This document shows positions 17,570 to 26,508 of a DNA stretch of 64,000 bases, in pieces. Source of the stretch: Aliishimia sp963678085 (GTDB lineage: Bacteria; Pseudomonadota; Alphaproteobacteria; Rhodobacterales; Rhodobacteraceae); the NCBI GenBank assembly GCA_963678085.1, contig OY782680.1, positions 992,001 through 1,056,000 of the forward strand, given 5' to 3'. The notes under the pieces are model-generated. The model made no database searches, was not told the DNA's origin, and worked only from the letters and a program-made list of their open reading frames with translations. The position numbers and the translations under genes are program-made. Numbering within the stretch: position 1 is the stretch's first letter; each line of letters starts with the position of its first letter.

Positions 17570-18832
17570 ATGAATGATATGTTCAAACCTTCGCGCCGGG
17601 CATTTTTGCGGGGCTCTGCTGCTGTGGCGGCAGGGTCAGCTGCGAGCGCGGCTGCGGCGAGCGGTCCAGATCCGCTTATCACAGAGTTGCAAGATTGGGC
17701 GTCTTACACAGGTGCTGGCGTTGACGAAACGCCTTATGGCCTGCCGATCTCTTACGAATCCGACGTTATCCGCCGGAACGTGGAATGGCTGACAGCATCG
17801 CCAATCTCGTCCATTAACTTCACGCCGATCCACGCGCTTGAGGGCACGATCACACCGCAGGGTTGCGCGTTCGAGCGTCACCACTCCGGCGCGATTGAGC
17901 TGCGTAAAGAAGACTATCGCCTGATGGTCAATGGGTTGGTTGATCGCCCCTTGGTCTTTACCTATGACGATCTGCAGCGCTTCCCGCGCGAAAACCATGT
18001 CTATTTCTGCGAATGTGCGGCCAATACGGGCATGGAATGGGCTGGTGCTCAGCTCAATGGGGCGCAGTTCACCCATGGTATGATCCACAATATGGAATAT
18101 ACCGGCGTGCCGCTGCGGACCTTCCTCAAAGAAGCTGGCGCCGATATGTCCAAGGACAAGTGGGTCTATGTCGAGGGCGCGGATGCGTCTTCAAATGGAC
18201 GCTCCATCCCGATGGAAAAGGCGCTTGATGACTGCTTGATCGCGTTTAAAGCCAATGGCGAAGCGCTGCGTATGGAGCATGGCTACCCCGTTCGTCTCGT
18301 CGTTCCCGGCTGGGAAGGCAATATGTGGGTCAAATGGCTGCGCCGTATCGAGGTTGTGGATCGCGCCGTTGAGAGCCGAGAGGAGACCTCCAAATACACC
18401 GAGGTTTATGAGGATGGCAGCGCGCGCAAATGGACATGGGCCATGGACGCCAAATCCGTTATCACCTCGCCAAGCCCGCAGATGCCGATCAAGCATGGCA
18501 AAGGCCCGCTGGTTATCTCCGGTCTGGCCTGGTCCGGCCATGGTCAAATCACCCGCGTGGATGTTTCCAAAGATGGCGGCATCACCTGGGAGACCGCGCG
18601 TTTGGGCAAACAGGGCGATACCAAAGCGCTCACGCGGTTCTATCTTGACATGGATTGGGACGGGGCTCCGATGCTGCTGCAATCGCGCGCCATTGATGAG
18701 ACCGGCTATGTGCAGCCAACCAAAGACCAGCTTCGCGAGAAGCGCGGCGAGAACGCCGTTTACCACAACAACTGTATCCAAACTTGGTATGTGAACGCAG
18801 AAGGGATTGCCGAAAATGTCGAGGTTTCCTAA
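17570..18832 (+). CDS. soxC: Sulfane dehydrogenase molybdenum subunit SoxC
   Basis: 420-residue molybdopterin enzyme of the sulfite oxidase family. With SoxD it oxidises the sulfane sulfur on SoxY, yielding six electrons. A Tat leader (SRRAFLRGSAAVAAGSA) is present. The molybdenum-binding cysteine is Cys149 in FCECAANTGMEW, and the C-terminal dimerisation domain is complete. Presence of SoxCD predicts full oxidation of thiosulfate to sulfate without stored sulfur globules. The gene overlaps the start of soxD by 17 bases. Confidence 0.96.
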   Translation: MNDMFKPSRRAFLRGSAAVAAGSAASAAAASGPDPLITELQDWASYTGAGVDETPYGLPISYESDVIRRNVEWLTASPISSINFTPIHALEGTITPQGCAFERHHSGAIELRKEDYRLMVNGLVDRPLVFTYDDLQRFPRENHVYFCECAANTGMEWAGAQLNGAQFTHGMIHNMEYTGVPLRTFLKEAGADMSKDKWVYVEGADASSNGRSIPMEKALDDCLIAFKANGEALRMEHGYPVRLVVPGWEGNMWVKWLRRIEVVDRAVESREETSKYTEVYEDGSARKWTWAMDAKSVITSPSPQMPIKHGKGPLVISGLAWSGHGQITRVDVSKDGGITWETARLGKQGDTKALTRFYLDMDWDGAPMLLQSRAIDETGYVQPTKDQLREKRGENAVYHNNCIQTWYVNAEGIAENVEVS

Positions 18833-20132
18833 CTACTTCTTCCCGATGGTCGGTGGCCTCGGGATCCTCTTCGGTCTGGCCTATGGCATGCCCGCACGCG
18901 ATTATGCTGATCAAAAGCAGCATAAGGCTGAAGAGGCTTTGGCGAAAGCAGAAGAGCAAGCGGCTAAGAATGTCGAATTGCAAACGCAAATTGCCGCCAT
19001 TCAAGATCAGGCCAAGGCGAAGATCGCTGAGCTTGAGGCGCGCCCAACCGCAGCGGCTTCTTTGACAGATCCTGTTGCTGAGCGCGATGGCACCTACGGG
19101 ATTGGCCGCGCAGCACATGCCGAGGAAATCGCGGCTTGGGACGTAGATGTACTGCCCGATGGGCGCGGTCTTCCGGTCGGTTCGGGCAATGCTTATGATG
19201 GCGAAGAGATCTTTGCTGACAAATGCGGCGCGTGCCATGGTGACTTTGCTGAAGGCGTTGACAATTGGCCGGTGCTCGCAGGCGGGTTTGACACGCTTGC
19301 AGATGAAGACCCGGTGAAAACGGTCGGCTCATATTGGCCATATTTGTCAACGGCTTATGACTATATCTATCGCTCCATGCCATTTGGTGAAGCCGGAACG
19401 CTCACGCCAGATGAGACCTATGCGATTGTGGCTTACATCCTCTATTCCAACGATTTGATCGAGGATGATTTCGAGCTGACCAATGAAAACTTGGCGCAGT
19501 TTGAGATGCATAACCGTGATGGTTTCTCGCTCGATGATCGTGAAACGCATGAATATGCTGAATGGCGCGCCGAGCCCTGCATGGCCAATTGTAAAGAAGA
19601 GGTCAGCGTGACCATGCGCTCAGTCTTCTTGGTAGATACGCCACCAGAGGGCGGATCTATCTCACAGCCTAACCCCGCGACAATTGACGGTCTGCCAAGC
19701 TTTAGTGCAACGGGTCCGGCCTTTATCCCTGAGCCGACACAGAAAGCTGAAAACACCACTGCAGCTGAGACAACGCAAGTTGCGGCGGCAGCACCTGCAG
19801 CGGCTGATCCAGCTGAGCTGATCAAAGCTGGTGAAAAGGTTTACAGAAAATGTAAGTCTTGCCATGCTGTTGGTGACGGGGCAAAGAACAAGTCAGGCCC
19901 ACAGCTAAACGGGCTTTTGGGACGGACGTTCGGATCTGTTGAAGGCTTTAAGTATTCCAACGTGTTTAAGGATGCGTTTGCTGAGGGCCGTGTTTGGGAC
20001 GAAGAAAATCTTGCAGAGTTTTTGGCGAAGCCGAAATCTTACATGAGCGGGACCAAGATGGCATTTTCGGGACTTAAGAAGGAAGGAGACCGGGAAGCAA
20101 TTATTGCCTACCTGGGTAGCTTTCGCGACTAG
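18816..20132 (+). CDS. soxD: Sulfane dehydrogenase dihaem cytochrome subunit SoxD
   Basis: 438-residue electron-accepting partner of SoxC. An uncleaved or cleaved N-terminal hydrophobic segment (NYFFPMVGGLGILFGLAYG) is followed by an alanine/lysine-rich probable coiled coil (about residues 35-75). The first haem motif CGACH is at 137-141. An alanine-rich linker leads to a second, mitochondrial-type cytochrome c domain with CKSCH at about 346-350 and MSGTKMAFSGLK with its methionine ligand. ATG 18816 lies inside soxC; a TTG at 18807 is an alternative. The C-terminus overlaps the first codons of soxE in a different frame. Confidence 0.94.
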   Translation: MSRFPNYFFPMVGGLGILFGLAYGMPARDYADQKQHKAEEALAKAEEQAAKNVELQTQIAAIQDQAKAKIAELEARPTAAASLTDPVAERDGTYGIGRAAHAEEIAAWDVDVLPDGRGLPVGSGNAYDGEEIFADKCGACHGDFAEGVDNWPVLAGGFDTLADEDPVKTVGSYWPYLSTAYDYIYRSMPFGEAGTLTPDETYAIVAYILYSNDLIEDDFELTNENLAQFEMHNRDGFSLDDRETHEYAEWRAEPCMANCKEEVSVTMRSVFLVDTPPEGGSISQPNPATIDGLPSFSATGPAFIPEPTQKAENTTAAETTQVAAAAPAAADPAELIKAGEKVYRKCKSCHAVGDGAKNKSGPQLNGLLGRTFGSVEGFKYSNVFKDAFAEGRVWDEENLAEFLAKPKSYMSGTKMAFSGLKKEGDREAIIAYLGSFRD

Positions 20133-20433
20133 TGTAGCATCTGCGCCTTCTGCTGAGCCGGCATTCGCTGTCTCAGCAGAGGTACTGGCAATCGAAGGCG
20201 ACTTTGACTATGGTGAATATCTTGCATCTGAATGCACGACATGTCACCAAGCAAGCGGCGGTAACGATGGGATCCCAAGCATTATTGGCTGGGAGAACGA
20301 GGATTTCGTTACCGCGATGCACGCCTACAAGCAAAAACACAGGGAGAATCCCGTGATGCAGATGATTGCAGGCCGTTTGGCCGATGACGAGATTGCCGCC
20401 TTGGCGGTGTATTTCAAAAGCCTCGCTGAATGA
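20104..20433 (+). CDS. soxE: Cytochrome c subunit of flavocytochrome c sulfide dehydrogenase (SoxE)
   Basis: About 109-residue monohaem cytochrome with CTTCH (44-48) in GEYLASECTTCHQASGGNDGIPSI, a pattern typical of FccA-like subunits, and a methionine ligand region ENPVMQMIAGRL. It should pair with SoxF. The N-terminus is odd: the frame has no ATG or GTG before the haem motif. The only usable start is the TTG at 20104, inside the last codons of soxD and 15 bases after AAGGAG. The resulting leader (MPTWVAFATSVASAPSAEPAFA) lacks a positive charge. Paracoccus SoxE is longer and dihaem, so the name follows position and partner. Confidence 0.8.
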   Translation: MPTWVAFATSVASAPSAEPAFAVSAEVLAIEGDFDYGEYLASECTTCHQASGGNDGIPSIIGWENEDFVTAMHAYKQKHRENPVMQMIAGRLADDEIAALAVYFKSLAE

Positions 20434-20458
20434 GGCCGTAAACGGGAGGGAACCCTAA

Positions 20459-21724
20459 ATGACACTAAACAGACGTAGCTTTATTGGGACGAGCGCAGCG
20501 GTTGCGGCTGCTGTGTCCGCACCCATGGTGAAAGCGGGCGGTCACGGCAAGCCACGTGTGGTTGTCGTCGGTGGTGGTGCAGGCGGTGCAACCGCTGCGC
20601 GCTATATCGCCAAGGACAGCAAAGGGGAGATTGATGTCACATTGATCGAACCAACACGCACGTATTACACATGCTTCTTCTCAAACCTCTATCTTGGTGG
20701 TTTCAAAGAGATCAGCGATATTGGCCATACCTATGGGAACTTGGCCGCAGCGGGTATCAACGTCGTGCATGATTGGGCCGTTGGCGTAGATCGCGACGCA
20801 AAAACCGTTTCGCTCGCAGGTGGCGGCGCGGTGCCTTACGACAAGCTGATCCTCTCACCAGGTATCGACTTCGTTGACGGCGCGGTTGAGGGCTGGGATC
20901 TGAGCGCGCAAAACGCGATGCCTCACGCCTATAAAGCGGGCTCGCAATCTGAGCTGCTCAAGGCGCAACTCAAAGCAATGCCCCAAGGCGGGACATTTGC
21001 GATGGTGGCTCCGCCAAACCCATTCCGCTGCCCTCCTGGACCCTATGAGCGGGTGTCCATGGTCGCGCATTTCCTGAAAAACAACAATCCAACCGCGAAA
21101 ATCATCGTGGCAGATCCTAAGCCGAAATTCTCCAAAATGGCGCTGTTCCAAGAAGGCTGGAGCAAGCATTATGACGGGATGATCGACTGGGTTGGCCCAG
21201 ATTTCGGTGGCGATAATGTTTCTGTTGATCCAGGTGCGATGACGGTTACAATCGACGGTGAAGTCAACAAAGTTGACGTGTGTAACGTGATCCCAGCCAT
21301 GAAAGCAGGCCGGATTGCGGAACTTGCCGGCGTAACGGACGGCAATTGGGCACCGGTGAACGCGGTTGATATGTCAACGAAAGCCGATGCCGATATTCAC
21401 GTACTTGGTGATGCAGCCGCGCAAGGCGATATGCCAAAATCTGGCTTCTCCGCGAACTCTCAGGCGAAAGTTTGCGCAATGGCCGTGCGTGGTGCCTTGA
21501 CTGGATCCAAAGTGTTCCCAGCCAAGTTCTCCAACACCTGCTGGTCCCTCATTGATACCAATGATGGGATCAAAGTTGGTGCGTCCTATAAAGCGACCGA
21601 TGAGAAGATCGCTAAAGTGGATGGCTTCATCTCTAAAACAGGTGAAAGCGCGGAGCTGCGCCAGGCAACATATGAAGAATCCGAGGGCTGGTACTCCGGT
21701 ATCACTGCCGATATGTTCGGTTAA
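20459..21724 (+). CDS. soxF: Flavoprotein subunit of flavocytochrome c sulfide dehydrogenase (SoxF)
   Basis: 421-residue FAD enzyme that oxidises sulfide in the periplasm. A Tat leader (NRRSFIGTSAAVAAAVSA) precedes the dinucleotide fold VVVVGGGAGGATAAR (34-48). Cys72 in YYTCFFSN matches the cysteine that binds FAD covalently in FccB, and Cys191 (FRCPPGPYE) with Cys361 (NTCWSL) match its redox-active disulfide. All catalytic residues are therefore present. AGGGAGG precedes the ATG. It ends the sox structural operon, 25 bp after soxE. SoxF is dispensable for thiosulfate oxidation in Paracoccus but speeds it up. Confidence 0.94.
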   Translation: MTLNRRSFIGTSAAVAAAVSAPMVKAGGHGKPRVVVVGGGAGGATAARYIAKDSKGEIDVTLIEPTRTYYTCFFSNLYLGGFKEISDIGHTYGNLAAAGINVVHDWAVGVDRDAKTVSLAGGGAVPYDKLILSPGIDFVDGAVEGWDLSAQNAMPHAYKAGSQSELLKAQLKAMPQGGTFAMVAPPNPFRCPPGPYERVSMVAHFLKNNNPTAKIIVADPKPKFSKMALFQEGWSKHYDGMIDWVGPDFGGDNVSVDPGAMTVTIDGEVNKVDVCNVIPAMKAGRIAELAGVTDGNWAPVNAVDMSTKADADIHVLGDAAAQGDMPKSGFSANSQAKVCAMAVRGALTGSKVFPAKFSNTCWSLIDTNDGIKVGASYKATDEKIAKVDGFISKTGESAELRQATYEESEGWYSGITADMFG

Positions 21725-21794
21725 TAATTGTGAATTGATCGCAATCCGCTCTGGGCCTATGCTGGCCCAGAGCATTTTTATTTGGAGCAGAACA

Positions 21795-22220
21795 ATGCGC
21801 GCCTTTCTTGCAGGACTAATTCTAACAGCAACCTCCGCCGTTGCGGATGAACCTATCCTTTACCCCTATGATGGCAGTTTTGAGGATGCGAATTTCGCGG
21901 TGGAAAGCGCGATTGTGAACCGGGGGTTGGTCATTGATTACGTGAGCCATGTGGGTGAGATGCTTGATCGCACGGGCGCGGATCTGGGCAGCGGTGCTAA
22001 GATTTTTGACAATGCGAATATCTTTTTGTTCTGCTCTGCCGTGATCTCGCGCAAGGTGATGGAGGCCGATCCGATGAATGTGCAGCATTGCCCCTACGGC
22101 ATGTTTGTGACCGACCGCGAAGGCCAGGTGATGATTGGCCACCGGAACTACCCCGAAGGCGCGATGCAAGAGGTGCAGGACCTTTTGACGAAAATCGCCA
22201 CAGAGGCCAGCGATTTCTAG
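21795..22220 (+). CDS. DUF302-like periplasmic protein
   Basis: 141-residue exported protein with a signal peptide (MRAFLAGLILTATSAVA). The rest resembles the DUF302 alpha/beta fold: VNRGLVIDYVSHVGEMLDRTG, then NIFLFCSAVISRKVMEADPMNVQHCPYGMFVTDREGQVMIGHRNYPEG. Two cysteines (FCSAV and QHCPYG) stand out. Such genes are common at the end of sox clusters in Rhodobacteraceae; a role in handling sulfur species or electron carriers is plausible but unproven. GGAG is nine bases before the ATG. It is 70 bp after soxF and likely cotranscribed. Confidence 0.75.
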   Translation: MRAFLAGLILTATSAVADEPILYPYDGSFEDANFAVESAIVNRGLVIDYVSHVGEMLDRTGADLGSGAKIFDNANIFLFCSAVISRKVMEADPMNVQHCPYGMFVTDREGQVMIGHRNYPEGAMQEVQDLLTKIATEASDF

Positions 22221-22224
22221 AGAA

Positions 22225-22674
22225 ATGTCGTTCCTGCGTAAGCTCGATTTGCCTCCGGTTTGGTTTTTGCTGAGTGTCGCCATAATCTGGTTGACGGACG
22301 GCTTTCTTCCGCCGCTAGATGTTCCTTATTCCCAACCTGCAGCGATGGTGATGGCAGGGGCTGGGCTGGGTCTTGGTGTTTGGGCGGCCGTTTGGTTTTA
22401 TCTCAAGCGCACCCCGATTGAGCCATTTCACACCCCAACGGCCTTTATCATTGAGGGCCCTTTCCAAATCACGCGAAACCCGATTTATCTTGCGATGGTG
22501 CTTTTTTCCACGTCTGCAACGCTTTGGACCGGTTCGGCCCTTGGGCTGCTCACGACGTCTCTGCTTTGGCTCATTTTGGATCGACGATTCGTTGTAAAAG
22601 AAGAGGAGGTCTTGCGCGACCTCTTTGGATCTGAGGCTCGAGAGTTTTTCCAAGAAACGCGGCGTTGGTTCTAG
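22225..22674 (+). CDS. Isoprenylcysteine-methyltransferase-like membrane protein
   Basis: 149-residue integral membrane protein with four predicted helices and the PEMT/ICMT-family core: TAFIIEGPFQITRNPIYLAMVLF (the RNPIY-type S-adenosylmethionine motif) and a C-terminal VVKEEEVLRDLFGSEAREFFQETRRW. Bacterial members methylate lipids or unknown small thiols; the substrate here cannot be told. It begins four bases after the DUF302 gene stop, so the two form an operon tail to the sox cluster. Confidence 0.8.
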   Translation: MSFLRKLDLPPVWFLLSVAIIWLTDGFLPPLDVPYSQPAAMVMAGAGLGLGVWAAVWFYLKRTPIEPFHTPTAFIIEGPFQITRNPIYLAMVLFSTSATLWTGSALGLLTTSLLWLILDRRFVVKEEEVLRDLFGSEAREFFQETRRWF

Positions 22675-22820
22675 CACGCGCCGCAGCGCAGCTCTGCCAG
22701 TACCCGCCTGAAAAATGCCCTGAAAATGCCGCGTGCCGTTCCCAAAAATGGCGCGAGACATCGTTACCACTTTCTTAAGGAATGCATCGGCGGCAAGTAT
22801 TGCAGGAAAGCGAGGGCAAA

Positions 22821-22994
22821 ATGTACGCGGGTAATTTTGAACGGCTCTTGGAAAGTGCGGATTATTTGGATGAACCCCCGTGTGATGTCTTTGACCAAGT
22901 GATGCACATGGTTGCGCAGACCTGCCCTGCGTTGCAACGTGCGATGGGCAAGCAATCTGAGGGAGAGCGGAAAAAGGGTCTGGCTGTTTCGTGA
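22821..22994 (+). CDS. Small hypothetical protein
   Basis: 57-residue ORF starting MYAGNFERLLESADYLDEPPCDVFDQVMHMVAQTCPALQ, with GAGGG five bases before the ATG. It is acidic in the first half and basic at the end, with two cysteines and no membrane segment. It is not similar to anything I recognise. The coding bias is plausible for the genome, but the ORF is short and could be chance. Confidence 0.4.
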   Translation: MYAGNFERLLESADYLDEPPCDVFDQVMHMVAQTCPALQRAMGKQSEGERKKGLAVS

Positions 22995-23085
22995 TTTGCG
23001 CTTTCGCGAAAATTTGATATAGTCCGGCTGAGTATGTGGCGCGCAGGAGAAACCGGCGGCCGTCTAGCAGCATGGGGCAATTCAG

Positions 23086-23790
23086 ATGGGCGGAACTCTT
23101 CGGACACTATTGGTATTTTTCAGTTTTTTAGGTCTATCGGCCTGCGGTGATGGCTATGGCTCCGACTATTCCAGCGCCAGGGCGCAGGCCAATCAGAAAG
23201 CGCCGCGCTATGTCCCGGTGACCCCTGGGGCCGAGCCGCTCTATGGCGCGAATGGGCCGGTTATCTTGAAGCCTGTGACCACCACGACATCGCAAAGCCA
23301 AGTTGTTGTGGCGACCAACCCGTCGCAAATTGCGCCCTCCGCGAGTGCCCCGCAGTTGACGGGGCCGGTGGCAATCACGCCTGGGGCAACGCCGATTCTG
23401 GCGCAGGGCAACAGCCCGCTTGGGCATATGCTGTCACCAAAGCCTGTTGCCCGCAATGAGGGCGGCGTGCGCACCGCGTCTCTATCTCCCATGGTGCCAC
23501 AAACCACGCCGACGCCTACACAGACGGGCAGGCGCTTTGCTAAGGGGCCGATTTTTTCGGCCTGCCGCTCCGCCGGGCGCAAAGAGGCGTCTCAGGCGCG
23601 CTGCGGATGTGTGCAATGGGTTGCTGATCAACGGCTCAGCGCTGCCGATCAACGGCGCGGGGCGGGGTATTTTACGAATCAGCACGCGCTGCAAGAAACC
23701 CGCCAATCAGATAACAAGAACAATGAACGCTTCTGGAAAGCTTGGCGCGCCTATGGCGATGTTGCCGCCCAGCAGTGCAGCAACACCTAG
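23086..23790 (+). CDS. Putative lipoprotein with C-terminal cysteine-rich domain
   Basis: 234-residue protein with a lipobox LSAC at about residues 17-20, so it is probably a lipid-anchored envelope protein. The middle is low-complexity, rich in proline, threonine, serine and alanine (VTTTTSQSQVVVATNPSQIAP). The last 75 residues form a distinct domain with four cysteines (FSACRSAG, RCGCVQW, AAQQC), which looks conserved among Rhodobacteraceae. Function unknown. It is followed convergently by the aminotransferase gene 11 bp away. Confidence 0.7.
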   Translation: MGGTLRTLLVFFSFLGLSACGDGYGSDYSSARAQANQKAPRYVPVTPGAEPLYGANGPVILKPVTTTTSQSQVVVATNPSQIAPSASAPQLTGPVAITPGATPILAQGNSPLGHMLSPKPVARNEGGVRTASLSPMVPQTTPTPTQTGRRFAKGPIFSACRSAGRKEASQARCGCVQWVADQRLSAADQRRGAGYFTNQHALQETRQSDNKNNERFWKAWRAYGDVAAQQCSNT

Positions 23791-23801
23791 TCCAGGCGAC
23801 C

Positions 23802-25232
23802 TTAGAAATTCTTGAGATTTTTTGCCGCTTCTCCGGGGCTGGCGGCGTGTAGCATGTCTTGCTCTTTGAGCTGGGCATAGGTGTCATCCAGCGTTTTGCG
23901 GGCGCGGGTTATGAGGGTGTTAATCTCTGCCTCGGTGATGACCAGCGGCGGCGAGATCACCAAGCGATCCCCCACATGACGCATCACGAGGTTGTTCTTA
24001 AAGGAGTTTTCCCGCGCCATCAGCCCCACGGTCCCCTCAGAAACTGCGAATTTGGCGCGGCTTGTCTTATCCGGTGTCAGCGCCAGGGAACCCATGAGCC
24101 CGCAGAGTTTCGTCTCTCCAACAAGCGGGTGATCTGCCAGCGAATGCCATCCCTTTGCTAGGGCAGGGGCCGCGACGTCGCGAACATGATCGAGGATATT
24201 CTCCTCTTGCAAGATGCGCAGGTTTTCTAGGGCAACAGCTGCTGCGACGGGGTGGCCGGAATAGGTGTAGCCATGAAAGAAATCGTCGCGATCCAGCACG
24301 GCGGCAACTTTGTCACTGACGATTGAGGCGCTGATGGGTTGATAGCCCGAGCTGAGCCCTTTCGCGACCGTCATGATATCCGGCTCAATGCCCATCGTCT
24401 CAGAGCCAAACCAATTGCCGGTGCGCCCAAAGCCGCAAATCACCTCATCGGCAATTAGCAAAATCCCATGCTTGCGGCAGATGCGCTGGATCTCGGGCCA
24501 ATAGCTTTCAGGGGGAATGATCACCCCGCCCGCCCCTTGGATGGGCTCACCGATAAAGGCGGCGATGCGCTCGGCCCCATGTTCTGTGATTACCTCTTCA
24601 AGCTGGCGTGCGCAGGCTAGGCCGAACTCTTGCGGGTCCATATCGCCGCCCTCAGCCCACCAATGCGGCTGGTCGACATGCACAATATCGGGGATCGGCA
24701 TGGAGTTCACATCGTGCATATAGGCCATCCCGCCCAAAGATCCCGAGCCCACCGAAGAGCCATGATAGGCGTTTTTGCGTGCCACGATGATGGTGCGCTC
24801 TGGTTGATCCTGCATGGCCCAATAGGTGCGCACCAGGCGGATATTGGTGTCATTGGCATCCGAGCCGGAATTGCCGAAAAACACATGGTTCAGATCCCCC
24901 GGTGCCAGCTCGGCCAGTTTCTGCGCAAGCGCGAGGGCGGGGATGTTCGTCGTCTGAAAGAAGGTGTTGTAATAGGGTAGCTCGGCCATCTGGCGCTGCG
25001 CGGCTTCGGCCAGTTCGTGCCGGCCATAGCCGATATTCACGCACCAAAGCCCGGCCATCCCGTCCAGGATCTCAGTGCCGTCGCTATCGGTAAGAAATAC
25101 GCCCTTGGCGCGGGTGATCACGCGAGCGCCCTTCTCGCGCAGCTCATCATTGCAGGAAAACGGGTGCATATGGTGGGCCGCATCAATCGCTTGTAGCTCT
25201 TGTGTCGGCATATGGTTGGTTATTTTATTCAT
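23802..25232 (-). CDS. Class III aminotransferase, probably polyamine/putrescine-type
   Basis: 476-residue PLP-dependent omega-aminotransferase. Visible motifs are GLWCVNIGYGRHELAEAA, FFGNSGSDANDTNIRLVR (cofactor phosphate site), RKNAYHGSSVGSGSLGG, LIADEVICGFGRTGNWFG, and the Schiff-base lysine in MTVAKGLSSGYQP. It resembles SpuC-type putrescine:pyruvate and related amine transaminases. The ORF opens at 25283, but ATG 25232 has GGGGA eight bases before it. It is divergent from a PotF-like binding protein gene, so putrescine or a related amine is the likely substrate. Confidence 0.82.
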   Translation of the reverse strand: MNKITNHMPTQELQAIDAAHHMHPFSCNDELREKGARVITRAKGVFLTDSDGTEILDGMAGLWCVNIGYGRHELAEAAQRQMAELPYYNTFFQTTNIPALALAQKLAELAPGDLNHVFFGNSGSDANDTNIRLVRTYWAMQDQPERTIIVARKNAYHGSSVGSGSLGGMAYMHDVNSMPIPDIVHVDQPHWWAEGGDMDPQEFGLACARQLEEVITEHGAERIAAFIGEPIQGAGGVIIPPESYWPEIQRICRKHGILLIADEVICGFGRTGNWFGSETMGIEPDIMTVAKGLSSGYQPISASIVSDKVAAVLDRDDFFHGYTYSGHPVAAAVALENLRILQEENILDHVRDVAAPALAKGWHSLADHPLVGETKLCGLMGSLALTPDKTSRAKFAVSEGTVGLMARENSFKNNLVMRHVGDRLVISPPLVITEAEINTLITRARKTLDDTYAQLKEQDMLHAASPGEAAKNLKNF

Positions 25233-25367
25233 CGCATTTATCCCCATTTTTGCGCAGGCCCGTTGTTTACGCCAGCTTGGCACACGAATTTCCTTGTTGC
25301 CAGCGGCAAAACTTGCTCAAATCACGTCAATGCCGGAGCACCGGCGAAAATGAGGGGAGTATATCTC

Positions 25368-26450
25368 ATGTCTAAACTAGCCGCAGCGAGCTCGGTTCTC
25401 GCACTGGTTGCCGGGGCCGCTTTTGCCGAGGAAGTGCGTGTCTACAACTGGTCCGATTATATCGAAGAAGAGCTGCTGACCAAATTCGAAGAAGAAACCG
25501 GCCTGACGCTGATCTATGATGTGTTCGACAGCAACGAAGTGCTGGAGACCAAGATGCTTGCGGGCTCTTCCGGTTATGACGTCGTTGTGCCGTCTGGTAC
25601 ATTCTTGCAGCGTCAGATTTCTGCTGGGGCCTTTCAAAAGCTGGATAAATCCGCGCTGCCAAATATCAGCCATATGTGGGATGTGATCGCTGAGCGCACC
25701 GCGCAATATGACCCGGATAATGCCTATTCTGTGAACTATATGTGGGGCAGCACGGGGATCGGTGTGAATGTCGATAAGGTGCAAGAGGTGCTGGGGGCGG
25801 ATGCGCCGATGAACTCGCTTGCGTTGATCTTTGATCCGGCCAATATGGAAAAGCTGGCCAGCTGCGGCGTGCATTTCCTGGATGCGCCGACCGAGATGAT
25901 CCCGGCGGCTTTGCAATATATCGGCGAAGATCCTGATAGCCATGACCCTGACGTGATTGCCAAGACAGAAAGCGTGCTGACTGCCGTGCGCCCTTATGTG
26001 CAGAAATTCCACAATTCGGAGTATATTAACGCGCTGGCAAATGGCGATATCTGCGTGGCCTTTGGCTGGTCGGGCGATATTTTCCAGGCGCTTTGGCGCG
26101 CGGATGAGGCCGAGAACGGTGTGACCATCGCTTATCAAATCCCCAAAGAGGGGGCGCTGATGTGGTTTGACCAAATGGCGATTCCAGCCGATGCTCCAAA
26201 CCCTGAGGGCGCGCATAAATTCCTGAACTTTATCATGGATCCGGCCAATATCGCGGCGGCGTCCAACTATGTGTATTACCCCAATGGCAACCTCTCCTCG
26301 CAAGAGCTGCTGGATGAAGAGGTGATCGGCGATCCGGCCATTTACCCCGATGCGGCCACGCTGGAAAATCTTTACACCACAACGCCATATCCTGCCCGCG
26401 TGCAGCGCACCGTGACGCGTTTGTGGACCAAGATCAAATCTGGCACCTAA
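25368..26450 (+). CDS. potF: Polyamine ABC transporter substrate-binding protein (PotF-like)
   Basis: 360-residue periplasmic binding protein with a signal peptide ending AFA. It opens with EEVRVYNWSDYIEEELLTKFEEETG, the PotD/PotF signature, followed by VLETKMLAGSSGYDVVVPS and the ligand-pocket segment FGWSGDIFQALWRADE. These indicate a spermidine/putrescine-type binder and favour putrescine. GAGGGGAG precedes the ATG. A strong hairpin terminator follows it, so binding protein should be made in excess of the membrane components encoded next. Confidence 0.9.
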   Translation: MSKLAAASSVLALVAGAAFAEEVRVYNWSDYIEEELLTKFEEETGLTLIYDVFDSNEVLETKMLAGSSGYDVVVPSGTFLQRQISAGAFQKLDKSALPNISHMWDVIAERTAQYDPDNAYSVNYMWGSTGIGVNVDKVQEVLGADAPMNSLALIFDPANMEKLASCGVHFLDAPTEMIPAALQYIGEDPDSHDPDVIAKTESVLTAVRPYVQKFHNSEYINALANGDICVAFGWSGDIFQALWRADEAENGVTIAYQIPKEGALMWFDQMAIPADAPNPEGAHKFLNFIMDPANIAAASNYVYYPNGNLSSQELLDEEVIGDPAIYPDAATLENLYTTTPYPARVQRTVTRLWTKIKSGT

Positions 26451-26460
26451 GTGCGGCTTT

Positions 26461-26489
26461 GGGCGCCCTGCTTTTGGGGCGCCCTTTTT
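26461..26489 (+). terminator. Intra-operon terminator between potF and potG
   Basis: A perfect eight-base stem GGGCGCCC/GGGCGCCC with an eight-base loop is followed by TTTTT. It begins 10 bp after the potF stop, and potG starts 20 bp later on the same strand. Confidence 0.85.
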
Positions 26490-26508
26490 CCTTGTTGGGG
26501 GGTAAGGG

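Noticed and set aside
20104..20433. soxE as a pseudogene
   Set aside because: The haem motif, methionine region and partner SoxF are intact; only the start is unusual.
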